The notes: a model not told the origin generated them from the letters alone. Counted from the first letter of the stretch, positions 1 through 10,760 are shown. The stretch is DNA of 64,000 bases from Achatina immaculata (GCA_009760885.1 CM019709.1:33326123-33390122), one strand, 5' to 3'. Made by a program: numbers and translations.

Positions 1-44
1 TTCAGTGAAATTAAATTTGATGGGAAGATAAATTGTTAAACTGT

Positions 45-262
45 CATCATCATCATCATTGCCTTTCACTCCCTTAAGAGAATAGGCCACAGATAAAGGC
101 TCTGCATCATCCCTGTTCTTGGAATTATTCTCTGCTTCCTTCCATGTGTATCCCTTGTCTCTGAGCACTGTCATAGTTTCTCTTCTTCAGGTAAGTCTGG
201 ATCTTCCTCGTTTTCTGTTTCCTTGAGGATTCTATGTCAATGTTTGTCTTGCTATAGCAGTT
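45..262 (-). repeat. LINE 3' end (family L1), minus, with (CAT)n tail
   Basis: Starts with a CAT run (GAT-type tail on the minus strand) and continues as the reverse of the LINE 3' coding end also seen at 25.36-26.1 kb and 38.65-39.0 kb. It is 5'-truncated. It faces a plus-strand copy at 381-471, forming a loose inverted pair. Confidence 0.75.
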
Positions 263-380
263 TGTAATAGCTGTCTGTTGCAAATTTATAAATAAAAAAT
301 TATCTTTAAGAAATAAAATATAACTTAATTTTACATTAAATTTCTATAAATAATTATAATATCATTTTTGTGTGTGTTTT

Positions 381-471
381 TGATGAATTCCAAGAACAGG
401 GGTGACTGGTGAGCCTTTATCCATGGCCTATGCTCCCAAGGGAGTGAAAGAGGATGATGATGATGATGAAT
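381..471 (+). repeat. LINE 3' end (family L1), plus, with (GAT)n tail
   Basis: About 90 bases match the reverse of 45-150 and end in a gatgatgat run. This is a severely truncated 3' end of the same LINE family as 45-262. Confidence 0.75.
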
Positions 472-619
472 AGTCCTTCCTCATTTCATCTGCTACTTGT
501 GTTGAGTCTGTATTTAGCCAGTCAGAAAGTCAAATATTTGTATTTGAGCAAATGCTTAAAACTCAGTGTTTTTGTATATCTCATATTTTATCTGAATTTC
601 TATTATAGTTCGGTATATC

Positions 620-815
620 TAGGTTGATGATTTATATTGTGGCCCAATATATTTGTACTTTGTGAGTTGGTAATTTATATTGTGGCTCAGTATATTTTTA
701 CTTTGTGTTGGTAATTTATATTGTGGCCCAGTATATTTGTGCTTCATGAGCAGGTAATTTATATTGTGGGGCTAGTATATATGTACACTTTAGGCTGGTA
801 TTTTATATAATAGTA
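620..815. repeat. Tandem repeat, unit about 55-60 bp
   Basis: Four imperfect copies of a unit centred on ggtaatttatattgtggc followed by agtatatttgtactttg. AT-rich spacers on both sides (470-620 and 815-1190) show no gene or recognised element. Confidence 0.7.
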
Positions 816-1194
816 TTATATAATATTATATAATAATACTGCTAATTTTTGTACAGCATTTATTTTGTTTATTCCAGAATGAAAATTTATATTATAGCCT
901 GATACACTGGGGGCCAAGTATTTTGTTACACTGGGGGGCTGGTTATTTCTATAAAAAAATATTTTATTTAATATGAACTATCAGTGTATAGCTCATATAT
1001 GTATTCAATGTGATCTTTAAATATATAATTATGGGATAAATATATAGTACATTCATATATTGTGGTCTGCTTGCTACATTTCTGTTGTGAGAGTGGTCTG
1101 TTGAATGTGAACAGTGGTTCCAATCTATGGCCTGTGGAAATTATAGTCTGCAGGTAATAGTTGGGTAATAAGTGCCAATTCAGGGTTTATGTCA

Positions 1195-1891
1195 TTAACT
1201 CTTCCCATGCCACAGGAATAAAACACGGACGTTCTAGTGCGTGCCAGAGTAAAAGCGCGGGTCTTGAAATGAATAGGGGTAGATTAGTAAAAGTGAATGA
1301 AACACGTATTTCCATATTAACCAAGAGTACTTATTATGTTTCAAAATAACTAAAAATGTATGAAGATTTCATAAACGCAGAATGTTTTAAGAAAAATGAA
1401 GTAATGTGATGTTTTTAGACAATAATTGTGTCCTAATTACCATTGGCTAGGCATAGACCAACACTGCTTATCATTTGAGATGTCCAGATCAACTTGTCGA
1501 TGTCGTATTGTGATTTATATGTGCCATTCTTGCTAAAATAATGTCTGAAATAACTTTCTAACTACTTCTCCAGTCATCTAATATGTCTAGGTCTACTTGG
1601 GATACATTCAAGAACAGTGATCTAGTCATAGGGAGACATGTTGGCCTCCGAAGTCACAGAAAATAAGTTGAAAACTTCAGTTGAAAACATTCAATTTGAC
1701 TCCATTTGACCCCTGCTAAGAACCTTTGCAAAAAGAATTATGAGTAAATATGACATGTACACATAATGTGCGATCTAAAAATTCAACCGATTTTACACCG
1801 AAACAAACCAGAGACCTATCCAAAGGCCCACAGCAGAAGCATGGAAACCAGATGCAACCTGTCACAAGGCCGATGGCAGGGAAAGAGTTAA
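1195..1891. mobile_element. piggyBac-type MITE with TTAA target duplication
   Basis: Both ends carry TTAA (1195-1198 and 1888-1891) next to inverted termini: left TTAACTCTTCCCATGCCA, right (reversed) TTAACTCTTTCCCTGCCAT. TTAA targets and C/T-rich termini are typical of piggyBac elements. The roughly 690 bp interior codes for nothing recognisable, so it is non-autonomous. Confidence 0.6.
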
Positions 1892-2150
1892 GATACATGT
1901 ATCTTAACTATGAGCTAGTTACATGTGGTTGAAAAAGTGGTCCTTGGGTGTAAAAAGGTTTTAGAACCATTGTATTATAACACTAAAATGTAACTCAGGA
2001 CAAGGAAAGAGCAAGTGAAAAGTTTAAATGTATAGAGAATCATCATCTATACAGAGAATGGGAGAAAAATTTGTCAAGATTTTTTTTGTTCCTCTGAGGT
2101 CTCATTGATTAAACAGAAGCAGTGTCACACTTGTGCAACCACATAAATAA

Positions 2151-2431
2151 ATCCCCATTTCCATGCCATTAAGGCATGCTAGGGAGACAGCGCTAGGTCC
2201 ACATTTCGAAAACCACGGACAAGTGAAAGTGAAATGTGGTCAGTGCCACGCCTGGCTGCATTTACCTTCCTGGATTTCTCCGGTATCCATTTTTAGAGAC
2301 TGGGTGGACCCCTGGGCCTGTTTGGTTGGTGGTATCAGGAAAAGAAATCCCCGCTGCTGGGACTTCAACCTGATACCACTGGATTAGTGGACCAAGTGCC
2401 TTACCACTCAGTCAACTAGGCCACCAGTCAT
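2151..2431 (-). mobile_element. tRNA-derived SINE (SINE-A), full-length copy
   Basis: Read on the minus strand, a tRNA-like head (about 2431-2355) contains an A-box-like stretch around TTGACTGAGTGGTAAG and a B-box-like GGTTGAAGTCC (plus 2359-2371 region). It is followed by a body with the core gtggtcagtgccacgcctgg. Truncated copies of the body without the head occur at 30.14-30.31, 41.39-41.57 and 57.88-57.96 kb, all ending near the same point. Confidence 0.7.
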
Positions 2432-2485
2432 TCTCTTACTGTTTTCATTTTTCTGATGTCTAAAGTTATTTGTTCATTTTTTTTT

Positions 2486-2500
2486 TGGGGGGGGGGGGGT
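2486..2500. repeat. Poly-G run beside poly-T
   Basis: A T run followed by a G run just after the SINE. Runs of this kind (G or C, 10-20 bases) recur throughout the window. Confidence 0.6.
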
Positions 2501-2759
2501 CTAATCATGTTAGTTGTTCTCCATCACTTATCAGAGGGCAAGCCTCATTCCTAATTCACTAAATCTGCATCATAAGAATAGCACTTGTGCTGTGGTCAAT
2601 CAAACTGAATGGAATCTTCTCTTATTGTGAGAAGAGGAATATTTAAAAACAATTTTTTTTATAGATGCACTTTCAATGGATTCCATTTTGCTTTAGTAAC
2701 TTGTATTTCCCAGAATCCTGGATGTCAGTGGGGCAATTGAGGATTAATGTTGTCCTGGA

Positions 2760-3140
2760 CATTCACTCAGTCATTTGCATGTCCCTTGCAGAACTTTGCC
2801 TCTCTAACAGCACTCCTGTAGGCCTCTTAGTTGTAAGCAAGATGGCCTGCTGCTGATGCAGATTATCAACCATGTCTTGCAGCCATCTTCACCTTGGTCT
2901 TCCTCTCTTTTTTCCATTAAGTACCCTTCCAAGACAGCCTTCTCTAAATTTTCATGATGTTTAATGTGTCCAAGGTATTTAAGTTTTCTCTGTTTAATCC
3001 TCTTTACTAGCCAGCCTTCTTCAATATTAAGTTCTTGTAGTATGGATATATTTGTTCTTTTTTATGTCCATGATGTTTGAAGGACTCTTCTGTAGCATTT
3101 ACATTCAAAGGAATTTATGTGTTTCTCAGCTGTTTTTTAC
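2760..3140 (-). repeat. LINE 3' end (family L2), minus strand
   Basis: The reverse strand matches the LINE 3' part seen on the plus strand at 27.37-27.73, 31.55-31.98 and 11.0-11.23 kb, including the AGGCAAAGTTC(T)GCAAGG-type end and a short TGAC-type tail. It is a 5'-truncated, frame-broken relic of an endonuclease/reverse-transcriptase element. Confidence 0.7.
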
Positions 3141-3775
3141 ATTTTTTTTGACTGACTTTCAAAAGGGAAATAAAAAGCAAAATCAGAGTAAATGAAAAAC
3201 TTGTATTTTAGTGTGATGATATCTAAGAATGGCCGTGTGAATCCAGAGGCATTTTTTGGATGAATGAGAAAGAGAGAAAGACCAAAGATAACCAGACAAA
3301 GAACTGGTTAAGAAGAAATTAACAGCATACAACATAGTTGGCATACCTTACAAAGCAGAGAGAGTTCAATTCTTAATTTTAATATACCACAAAATTGGTG
3401 ATTGGTTCATCAAGGACATGGATCTGGATTTGCGAATGTATGCGTGTACGTATGTGGAAAGTGGAATATTTGAAGAGAGAGAGGTGGGAATGCTTATGTA
3501 GAAACAACAAAGTGGATTGCAAAAACTTCACAAAAATTCTGTTTAATTGTTCATTATAATTATAGAACATCTTTCATTTGAGAAAATTTCATTTGCAAAT
3601 ATACTACATTTTTTCCAAAGTAATGAAGAATGGGCAAAAGATTTCTGGTTTATCTGTATATTTTCCTGTCTCTGTTATATCACAGGTTAACTACCAGGTG
3701 ATTTTTTTTTTTTTTGTCTTTAAGTCAGGTCCACATATGCTTAATTTTCAGATGGCATACAATCAAGTTTGGCAA
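3141..3775. other. AT-rich stretch, nothing recognised
   Basis: No exon, conserved motif or repeat family recognised apart from homopolymer T runs near 3700. Confidence 0.4.
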
Positions 3776-4025
3776 TACTTCTTCTTTGAGCAACTGCTGA
3801 ATTCAGCAGCTTTCTGGGCCATTGAGGCTCACTGCTGCAGACAAGACATGTCTCCATTCCCCTTTATACATCTTTTCTTCCCACTTGTCAATTTCAAGAG
3901 CACATATATCTTCTTCTAGGTCATCTCATAATTGTCATCTAGGTCTACCTCTTGGTCTATCCCCATTCATCATTTCTGTAAAGGCCTCCTTTGTTTGTCT
4001 TTGTTTGGCGATACTTGGCTAAAGA
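3776..4025 (-). repeat. LINE 3' end (family L3, GAA tail), minus strand
   Basis: Contains the block tgagcaactgctgaattcag and cactgctgcagacaagacat, shared with 45.76, 50.35, 57.58 and 48.15 kb. In those copies a TTC run (GAA tail) stands at the left end; here only cttcttctttg remains. Confidence 0.7.
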
Positions 4026-4435
4026 TAGTTTTGGTTTTATTTCAGTGTTATTTTGTTCTTAAATAAATGTGAAGTAATCTTACTGCAGCAGTAATGTAAA
4101 CAAAAAAAGTTTAGGACTGACTCAGACAATAATTTACTGTTTTGACAAGGCAGTATCACTAGTATATGATCTGTTTCTTAAAAATGTAATGGCTGCAAAA
4201 TGGTGTAAGCTACAAAACATACATGGACCCCTTGATTTAAAGAAAATCTCCAAAATTAATTGAAAAATAATGTCATAATGTGTTGAGCTCATTTTTGATA
4301 TAGATGAGATATAGATAATAGCATGGATGAGATTCTTAATTGTTAAAACAGGGATTGTTTTTTTTTTCTGGTACAACTTTACAACTTAGGATCTCTCTCT
4401 CTCTATATACATGCGCCTAATCTGCTCATTCTTCC

Positions 4436-4566
4436 ACAGAAAGCTTTCTGGAATCAATCTGCTCATCCATCCATGGATAGCTTTCTGGGACCAATCTGCT
4501 CATCCATCCATGAATAGCTTTCTGGGACCAATCTGCTCATCCATCCATGGATAGCTTTCTGGAACT
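4436..4566. repeat. Tandem repeat, unit about 43-47 bp, three copies
   Basis: Repeats of aatctgctcatccatccatg followed by atagctttctgggacc. A (CT)n run at 4393 precedes it. The following stretch to 5107 shows no recognised feature. Confidence 0.7.
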
Positions 4567-5107
4567 AACTTTATTTTCCTGGTCCATCAAATACTTTCAT
4601 TTTTTAAAAAGTACAATGAAGAATTGAGACCTTTCATCTCAGTCACGATGCTTTGCTGTGCCACTGGTCCAAATTATGACTTCTTCAAAGAAGCTTTCAA
4701 ATGTGATGGCCCAGTAACATCTAATTTTGGGCAGTGTAGACTGGAAGCAGGAGAGGAATGGTTGTGTTGCCTTCAATGGTTTAAGTTCCTTTCTCAGTCA
4801 GAACCGTCATACCTGGAAAGAGTCATGGGGAGAAGAAGATAAGACTGGTATAAAAAAAAATGTGAACAAGAATATATCATCTAGTCTTTCTAAAGTATAA
4901 TAACAATTAAGAAATTAGTTGTCTTCTTCAATCACATAAGTGCAGATGAGTTCTTGAAAACTGACCACCATATTCTGAACCATGGATGCTTGAGTAGGGT
5001 TATGCAGATAATAAATTGTGTGTATTGAATACATTGAGAACATATGCAATCAAAAGTTATAAGCACAAAAAAAAAACAAGTTAAGATTATTCAATTCAAA
5101 TGTAATA

Positions 5108-5833
5108 CGTGGATCATACCGAAAGTAGTGAGCAAATATTTTTTTTAAAAATCAGAATTTATAGATAGGGAAAATATAAATGTATCACCTTAACTGCATC
5201 CTTTTCTTTACTTTTCAACATAATCTCTATTTCTCTGCACACATTTTCCCCATCGCTCTGCAAGTTTGAAAATATCCTCCCTGTAGAATTCCATTTCAGC
5301 TGACGCACTGCTTTCTGGACGTTCTCTACTGTGGGACTCAGCTGGCACAAACTTTTCTGTAGCCTAGGGTTTCAATCATTTCCTGTACTGCATTGTGTTC
5401 TATTTCAAGATTTACAGGGATTTCAGAAACTGTGACACATTTGTCTTCTTTAATGATGTCGTCAACACTTTCCATGTTGCGTTCAGTGGAGGTAGTTCAA
5501 GGGCGAACGCTGCGAGACATATCATGCTCGTGTTTCCATCTTTGAAATGTTTTACCCACCTCTTAACATTGCTAGCACCCATACACACATCTCCATAAGC
5601 AAGCTGAAGTCTTTGATGAATTTCAGCAGTGGGGCTTTCCTCTTTAACGAGGAACTCAATAACAGCATGTTGACAAAACGAAACTTCAGCGCCCGGCATT
5701 TTGTTTATGCTCCACGTGGTCATGTGACCTCTACATGAAGCGCAAAGGATGCAGGTTACGGTGATACATTTATATTTTCTCTATAAACTGATTTTAAAAA
5801 ATTTTTTCCTCACAACTTTCGGTATGACCCTCG
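5108..5833 (-). mobile_element. Internally deleted mariner element with long TIRs
   Basis: Inverted termini run inward from 5108 and 5833 for about 75 bp, sharing TCATACCGAAAGT and AAAATATAAATGTATCACC. TA stands at both outer edges. On the minus strand, 5723-5412 keeps a mariner N-terminal helix-turn-helix (FLVKEESPTAEIHQRLQL, then WVKHFKDG). The interval 5350-5159 keeps a decayed C-terminal part. The whole DDE core is missing, so it could move only with help from another transposase. Confidence 0.85.
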
Positions 5834-5835
5834 TA

Positions 5836-6262
5836 TCCACCCTCTTTTATGCATGTGAAAGCTGGAAAACAACTAAAGAAATAGACAGGAAATTAGACTC
5901 TTTTGAAAACAAATGCCTCAGGAAAATATTTTGTATAAAGTGGAGCGAATTCAAGAACAACGCAGAGATAAGACAGATGAGCAAACAACAACCTGTCTCA
6001 TGGGTGATCAGAAAAAGAAGATGGACATATGTTGGTCATGTGCTGAGAAGAAACCACCAGAGAATCCCAAAACAAGCTATCAAGTGGAACACAAAAGGCC
6101 AAAGAAAAAGAGATCAACCACGTGAAACTCTAAAGAGGACACTGTTAAGAGAGGCCAGTTTAGTGGGCATAACATCTCTTGATGAGGCTGAAAAGCTTGC
6201 CAAAAACAGGAAATCTTAGCAAACTACCATGTGAGCCCTTGGAAGGATGTAAGATGTAAGAC
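5836..6262 (+). pseudogene. LINE reverse transcriptase C-terminal remnant with 3' end
   Basis: The frame encodes STLFYACESWKTTKEIDRKL and later RRWTYVGHVLRRNHQRIPK, then GQRKRDQPRETLKRTLLREA. These are the thumb/C-terminal motifs of animal endonuclease-reverse transcriptases (Y-G-x-E-x-W and G-H-V-x-R). The catalytic part is missing. The 3' end carries ggaaggatgtaagatgtaag, the same short-repeat tail as at 10.6 and 59.15 kb. The mariner at 5108-5833 directly abuts its 5' side. Confidence 0.85.
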
Positions 6263-7094
6263 TGAATACAATTTTATTCTACTGTTCATGATATGTCATG
6301 TAAGCAATCATAACCAGCAAAATATGATGCACATACACTAGTGTGCATACAAATACATATAGTCCCTGCTGTAAAGCAATTGAGGGTAACTAAAAAAGGC
6401 AAGAACAAGCTTTCTTACAGTAACATTTTATTTGCAGTATTAAGATTTAATATATAGAAAGTGTGAACAAAGAATATACTCAGTCATTGCAGAATAAAAT
6501 CTGTTTTTTTTTTTTTTTTTGCTATAACACAAGAAGCTGAACCAATGACAAACAGGCAAAGAACTGTGGAAGCTGAGCTGAAGAGCACGCAGCAGCACAT
6601 CCAGAGACTGGTGCAGCTCACAAGAAGTGGAGACAATGTGCTGCTGCCCTGTAGGATGCCGCAAGGAGTATTGTGCAGTGATCGCTTGCTCAGTCAATGT
6701 CCAAGGGCATGGATGGAAACAAGCCCAATGCAACCACCCAGGCCAAACAAAGTGGGGGGAGGGGGTTGATGGGGCACATCCAACTGGTACAATGCTCCTG
6801 GGCCCTAAGGGTTTTCCCCTGTCTTAAGGGTGTGGTGCTCAAAAGATCTTTGGAGGGCCCCTAGTAGATGAAAACAGACAAGCATGTGAAAGTGGGAGGG
6901 GTTTGCACCAGCTTACAAAATTTCCCTCAGAGGTCCTGGACTAGCTTACTTACTCATTTACTTGTTCTGACATTTGTGTCACATCTCAAGATCTCCAATC
7001 TGAAAATGGTCTTGCATAAAGAACAAGAAATTTGTCCTTGGGCAAAGCGCTGAAAAGTCAGTATCAAATTCAGTAGCATAAACAAATAACTTAC
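6263..7094. other. Intron or downstream stretch, no gene recognised
   Basis: Poly-T at 6503-6521 is followed by a plus-strand open stretch with no recognisable domain. 6954-7094 is the read-through extension of the last seen RhoGEF exon on the minus strand. Confidence 0.4.
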
Positions 7095-7267
7095 ATCTGT
7101 GAACATTTGGTTTGAATGCTTCTGCTTAAGAACTCTGGATTTCATCAAGTCAAGATAAGACCACAATGAAGATACATTTGCTTGAGCTGAGTGATGGAAT
7201 GAACTGTCTTTTCTTTCTGAGCTCCTATCTCCTCTAGATGTGTCACTCTCTGAGACAGTTGTGCTCT
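7095..7267 (-). CDS. PLEKHG4-like: RhoGEF exon: C-terminal tail, part 2
   Basis: The exon starts after ctttttccacag and reads STTVSESDTSRGDRSSERK, then SSLWSYLDLMKSRVLKQKHS, ending QMFTD before gtaagt. Its phase fits the preceding exon. If the donor is not used, the frame runs on to a stop at 6954, giving about 47 further residues, so transcript ends may vary. An alternative acceptor (cttttcag) lies only about 40 bases downstream, which is too close for an ordinary intron. The true last exon was not found. Confidence 0.7.
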
Positions 7268-7449
7268 CTGTGGAAAAAGGTTAGTTTTATGATCACAAAG
7301 TCTTGTAATAAATCATCGTCAGATCGAAGAAGCCCAATATTTTTCTGCACAAACTAAGCCACATGTAGCCAAGGGAAGAGGGCACAAATCCCTTTTATAC
7401 ACTGGGACATGATGAATACTCAGTGAACTTAATATTGGTGTAATATCTC

Positions 7450-7655
7450 TAAAAAGGGGGCACTGAAAATATTATAACAACAGGAAAAATAGAAGGAAGA
7501 AGATCAAGTGGAAGACCAAGAGAAATGATACTGGACAGTCTGACGGGATGGTGTGAGAGGAGATCACCAACTAAGCTGATGGTCCGCATGAAGGATCATG
7601 TACTCTGGAGAAGCATAATAGCCAACGTCAGTAGGCATGGCACCTGATGATGACA
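7450..7655 (+). repeat. LINE 3' end (family L4), plus strand
   Basis: Nearly matches 24.66-24.86 kb: tataacaacaggaaaaatag, then gaccaagagaaatgatactg, ending cacctgatgatga. 5'-truncated relic of the family also seen reversed at 61.13-61.8 kb. Confidence 0.85.
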
Positions 7656-8155
7656 TTTAGAAAACAAAATCGCTTAATGTTGGAGTATCACAGTTAAAAC
7701 AAACTGGTTTTCTTATGCAAATGTAGTAGACTGTAGATCAACCACAGTGACAGTCCAGTGAAACCTAACTGTTTAAACTGGATATCTAATACATTTGTTT
7801 CAGGGAAATTGCTTCTGAAACAAGATAAATGTATCTGTATTGAAGGGAAAGTGCACAAGTACACTGTATATACAACTGTCAGTTCAGTAACTCTTAACTT
7901 AAAAAACAAGATTCATGGCACATTAAGTGATTTTGTAACAAAAAAATCAGTAATGCAATGTATATTTTTTTATCATTTGTAACAGCTTAAAATTATGGAT
8001 TCAGACTAAAAAATAAAACTATATGGCAGGATAGTTAATCTTATTTCAGTTTTTTTTTAAAAAGCTGTTTAAACAGCTCACGGGAGGCCAAGAGTTAAGA
8101 GATAAATAATTGCTCATACATAAATACAAAACTATGGCAAAGTTCATAACAAGTA

Positions 8156-9086
8156 CAAGGTGTGATCAAAAAGTATCGGGACAGGATTTATAAAAAAAGA
8201 ACTACAAGAGTTACCTATCTGTAATTTAATCACCTTCAAAATAGTCCCCTTTTGAAGGACCACACTTAGCCCCATGCTGTTTCCACTGTTCAAAGCATCT
8301 TTTGAAGTCATCTTCTGACACGGGGAATAGCTGCCTTGTCACATTCTGTTCTATCTCCTCAATATCCTGAAATCTTTTTCCTTTCAAGTGGTATTTTATT
8401 TTTGGGAAAAGGAAAACTTCACAGAGGGTGATATCAGACAAAATGGTGGTTCTTAGACCTGTGGAATGCAGTGCTTAACAAGAAAATGCTACATAGGGCG
8501 CATTACCACGGTGGAGTTGCCACTTGCCGCTCTCATGCAATGTTGGCCTTTTGCGACAAACTGCGGCCCTCAAACACTGTAAAACTTCACAGTAGATTCC
8601 TTGTCAATTGTTTGACCAGATGGAGCATATTCATGATACACAATTCCATTGTGATCAAAAAGATCAGTCAGCATTGTCTTGAAATTGCTGTGGCTCTGTC
8701 ATGCTTTTTGGATCAAGAGACGTCGGGGTCTTCCACTGTGAAGATTGGACCTTAGTTTTGGGGATCATACCCATAAACCCATGATTCATCACCAGTTATT
8801 ATTGTTTTTAGAAAGTTTTCATCATTTTCAATGTACTCAAGCAGAATACAAGCAGCCAAAACACTGGCAAATTCGTTGATCCACTTTTTCTGATATGACA
8901 ATTGTGACAAACAGATTCAGATACGTAAGAAAAAAGTACTGTAAACAAAGCAGACAAGCTGGGGAAATATAACTTATGCCACACACACAGTATATGCCAA
9001 GGTCAACCTTTGCCTGTTCCCTTCCGGTTGTGACAGTCAGTTCTGGATGTATGCCCTCAGTCCAGATATGTTTTGATCACACCACG
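8156..9086 (-). mobile_element. Decayed mariner element with TIRs
   Basis: Inverted ends share GGTGTGATCAAAA at 8158 and 9083, with TA at both edges. The minus strand 8441-8226 encodes the usual mariner C-terminus (FLFPKIKYHLKGKRFQDIEE; FEQWKQHGAKC; GDYFEGD). A catalytic-region remnant, GDESWVYGYDP, lies near 8760 in another frame. Several stops and shifts break the gene. It lies in a RhoGEF intron. Confidence 0.85.
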
Positions 9087-9104
9087 TAAAAATGGGGAAA
9101 AGGA

Positions 9105-9232
9105 CTGTTTGTTCCAATCTCCACAAAACTTTGTGGCCATTAATATAAGTAAACAAAACTTTGTGGACACATTAATATAAGTAAACAAAACTTGTGGACA
9201 TTAAAATAAGTAAACAAAACTTCTGAAAACTG
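9105..9232. repeat. Short tandem repeat, unit about 29-34 bp
   Basis: Three or four copies of aaacaaaactttgtggacat followed by taatataagt, immediately downstream of the mariner and just before the exon at 9260. Confidence 0.7.
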
Positions 9233-9259
9233 ATAACAATATTGCTCAACAATACAAAC

Positions 9260-9460
9260 CTTTCATTGAACATGATCTCTGGTTCATATGAGGACTGTCC
9301 AAAGGGTCAAAGGCTAAATTTAGTGAGCCCACTAGGCCAACTGATGACTGGCTAGATCCAGATGAGGAGGTGGAGCTTACAGAAATGATGGAATGTGGCC
9401 GCTTGTTTCCATTTCGCATGTAGTCTAAGGAAGAAACGGCGATTGTTTTCCTGCTTTGAG
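9260..9460 (-). CDS. PLEKHG4-like: RhoGEF exon: Ser-rich C-terminal tail, part 1
   Basis: This 201-bp exon lies between gaattttgcag and gtttgt. It encodes QSRKTIAVSSLDYMRNGNK, RPHSIISVSSTSSSGSSQ, and VGLVGSLNLAFDPLDSPH. The S-R-x-x-I-A-V block and the G-S-L-N-L motif recur in ARHGEF40/PLEKHG4 tails. The serine run suggests a disordered, probably phosphorylated segment (inference). Confidence 0.9.
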
Positions 9461-9764
9461 CTGCAAAATTCCAAACAAAGAGATTTTTTTTATCTCATCA
9501 TGGGAAGCTTAGCTGTTAAATGAACGATTATCAAATACTTTACATTAAATGCAGTAAGTAACACTGATGGAACTTCTCTCGGAAATTCTTAATTTGCTCT
9601 GGTCATAGAGGATATAAAAACCATAAAATCACATAGATTTTGCTTCCAGTTTCTTGTTCAAATCCTCGATCTGAATATTTTTCATTTACTGGTTTCCTAT
9701 ACTTCTATGAATAATGTAGTTTTGTTATGTAACTTTACGTCCTTGTTTTTAATATACACAAGGA

Positions 9765-9985
9765 TATATTGAAGGTGGTTAGTGCATCAACCTGCTAATC
9801 AGAAGGTCCTTGGTTCAGTTTTACATTCGGGTGAAATTTTTTCAGACTGATCAGCACTGGGGTTAACCTAGCCTCTTAAAAAGAAGGGCGGTGGGGGGTA
9901 CTTGGGGTTTCTCTAAGAAAACAAAAGCAATGAGGACAGGCGCTGGTGCCCCTACCTCAAAAAGCTGTGGTGGCTTCGTAAATGC
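9765..9985 (+). mobile_element. SINE-like element with tRNA-like head (SINE-E)
   Basis: The head ggtggttagtgcatcaacct and a degenerate B box (ccttggttcagtttta) resemble a tRNA. The body includes aaagaagggcggtggggggt. Only one copy was seen, so family status is inferred from the head. Confidence 0.5.
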
Positions 9986-10167
9986 ACTAACACTACACGT
10001 GTCTATGGCATGAAAATGCCAAGGGAAATAGAGAAGCGTATAAGCACTCAGTACAAATGTTTATAAAACATAAAAAAGACCTGGCCAGGTCAGTTTGGCA
10101 TACTGTAAATGACTGTCTTTATCTTCTGAATGATAACCTCTGAACTTTATTTTAAAATGTGGAAGTG

Positions 10168-10285
10168 ATTACTCTTACATCTTACACCCTTCCCGTGGTG
10201 TTAAATATCACATAGGGCTCGCATAGTTGTTTGCCAAGTTTTCCTGTTCTCGGCGAGTCTTTCAACGTCATCAAGGGATTATTGC
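10168..10285 (-). repeat. LINE 3' end (ggatgtaag tail), minus strand
   Basis: Starts with tcttacatcttacacccttc and continues as the reverse of the 3' end seen at 6.2, 10.5 and 59.1 kb. With 10436-10610 it forms an inverted pair around an AT-rich spacer. Confidence 0.75.
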
Positions 10286-10435
10286 AGCTTTAAAAATGCA
10301 AAAACCTATTACCTTCTCTGCTTACTGCAACTAGAAAAAATACAAAATTTATTAGCTTCTATGATCACTTTTATTTATGAAAATTTTTATATAATAATTT
10401 TTCATTATTTTTATAATTTTTCATAAAAGAGAAGA

Positions 10436-10610
10436 AAAAGAGGTCGACCACGTGCAACTCTATAGAGGACAATGTTAAGAGAAGTCAGTTTAGTAGGCAT
10501 AAAATCCCTTGAAGTTGAAAAGCTTGCTGAAAACAGGAAAACTTGGTGAAGTACCATGCGAGCCTACGCGATATTTAACGGCATGGGAAGGATGTAAGAT
10601 GTAAGATGAT
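10436..10610 (+). repeat. LINE 3' end (ggatgtaag tail), plus strand
   Basis: Reads aggtcgaccacgtgcaactc through gttgaaaagcttgctgaaaa to ggaaggatgtaagatgtaag. It matches the coding 3' end at 6.1-6.26 kb with small changes. It ends about 34 bases from a RhoGEF exon donor. Confidence 0.8.
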
Positions 10611-10643
10611 CACTGCAAACTATAAAAACACAAAATTTATTAC

Positions 10644-10760
10644 CTCCTCTGATTAATGATGTGTTGATAGATCGGTCTTGTATGTTGTCTGTGCTTGGCT
10701 TAATGTCATGACAAGGTTTCAAACCAATTCCCATAGTTGCTAGCTCATTAATATAAGACT
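10644..10760 (-). CDS. PLEKHG4-like: RhoGEF exon: conserved post-PH segment
   Basis: The exon follows cccttttacag and ends with one base before gtaata. It reads SYINELATMGIGLKPCHDIK then PSTDNIQDRSINTSLIRG. From family knowledge, the pattern M-G-x-G-x-K-P-x-x-D-I-x-P-S and the following D-R-S/T block come directly after the PH domain in PLEKHG4, PLEKHG4B and ARHGEF40. I know of no assigned biochemical role for this block. Phase matches both neighbours. Confidence 0.92.

Noticed and set aside
4624..4842. 72-codon plus-strand protein with several Cys
   Set aside because: No motif, no splice context and no repeat of the pattern; likely chance.
6545..6769. Plus-strand coding exon after a poly-T/ag acceptor-like site
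   Set aside because: No recognisable domain and no partner exon on the plus strand; probably chance.
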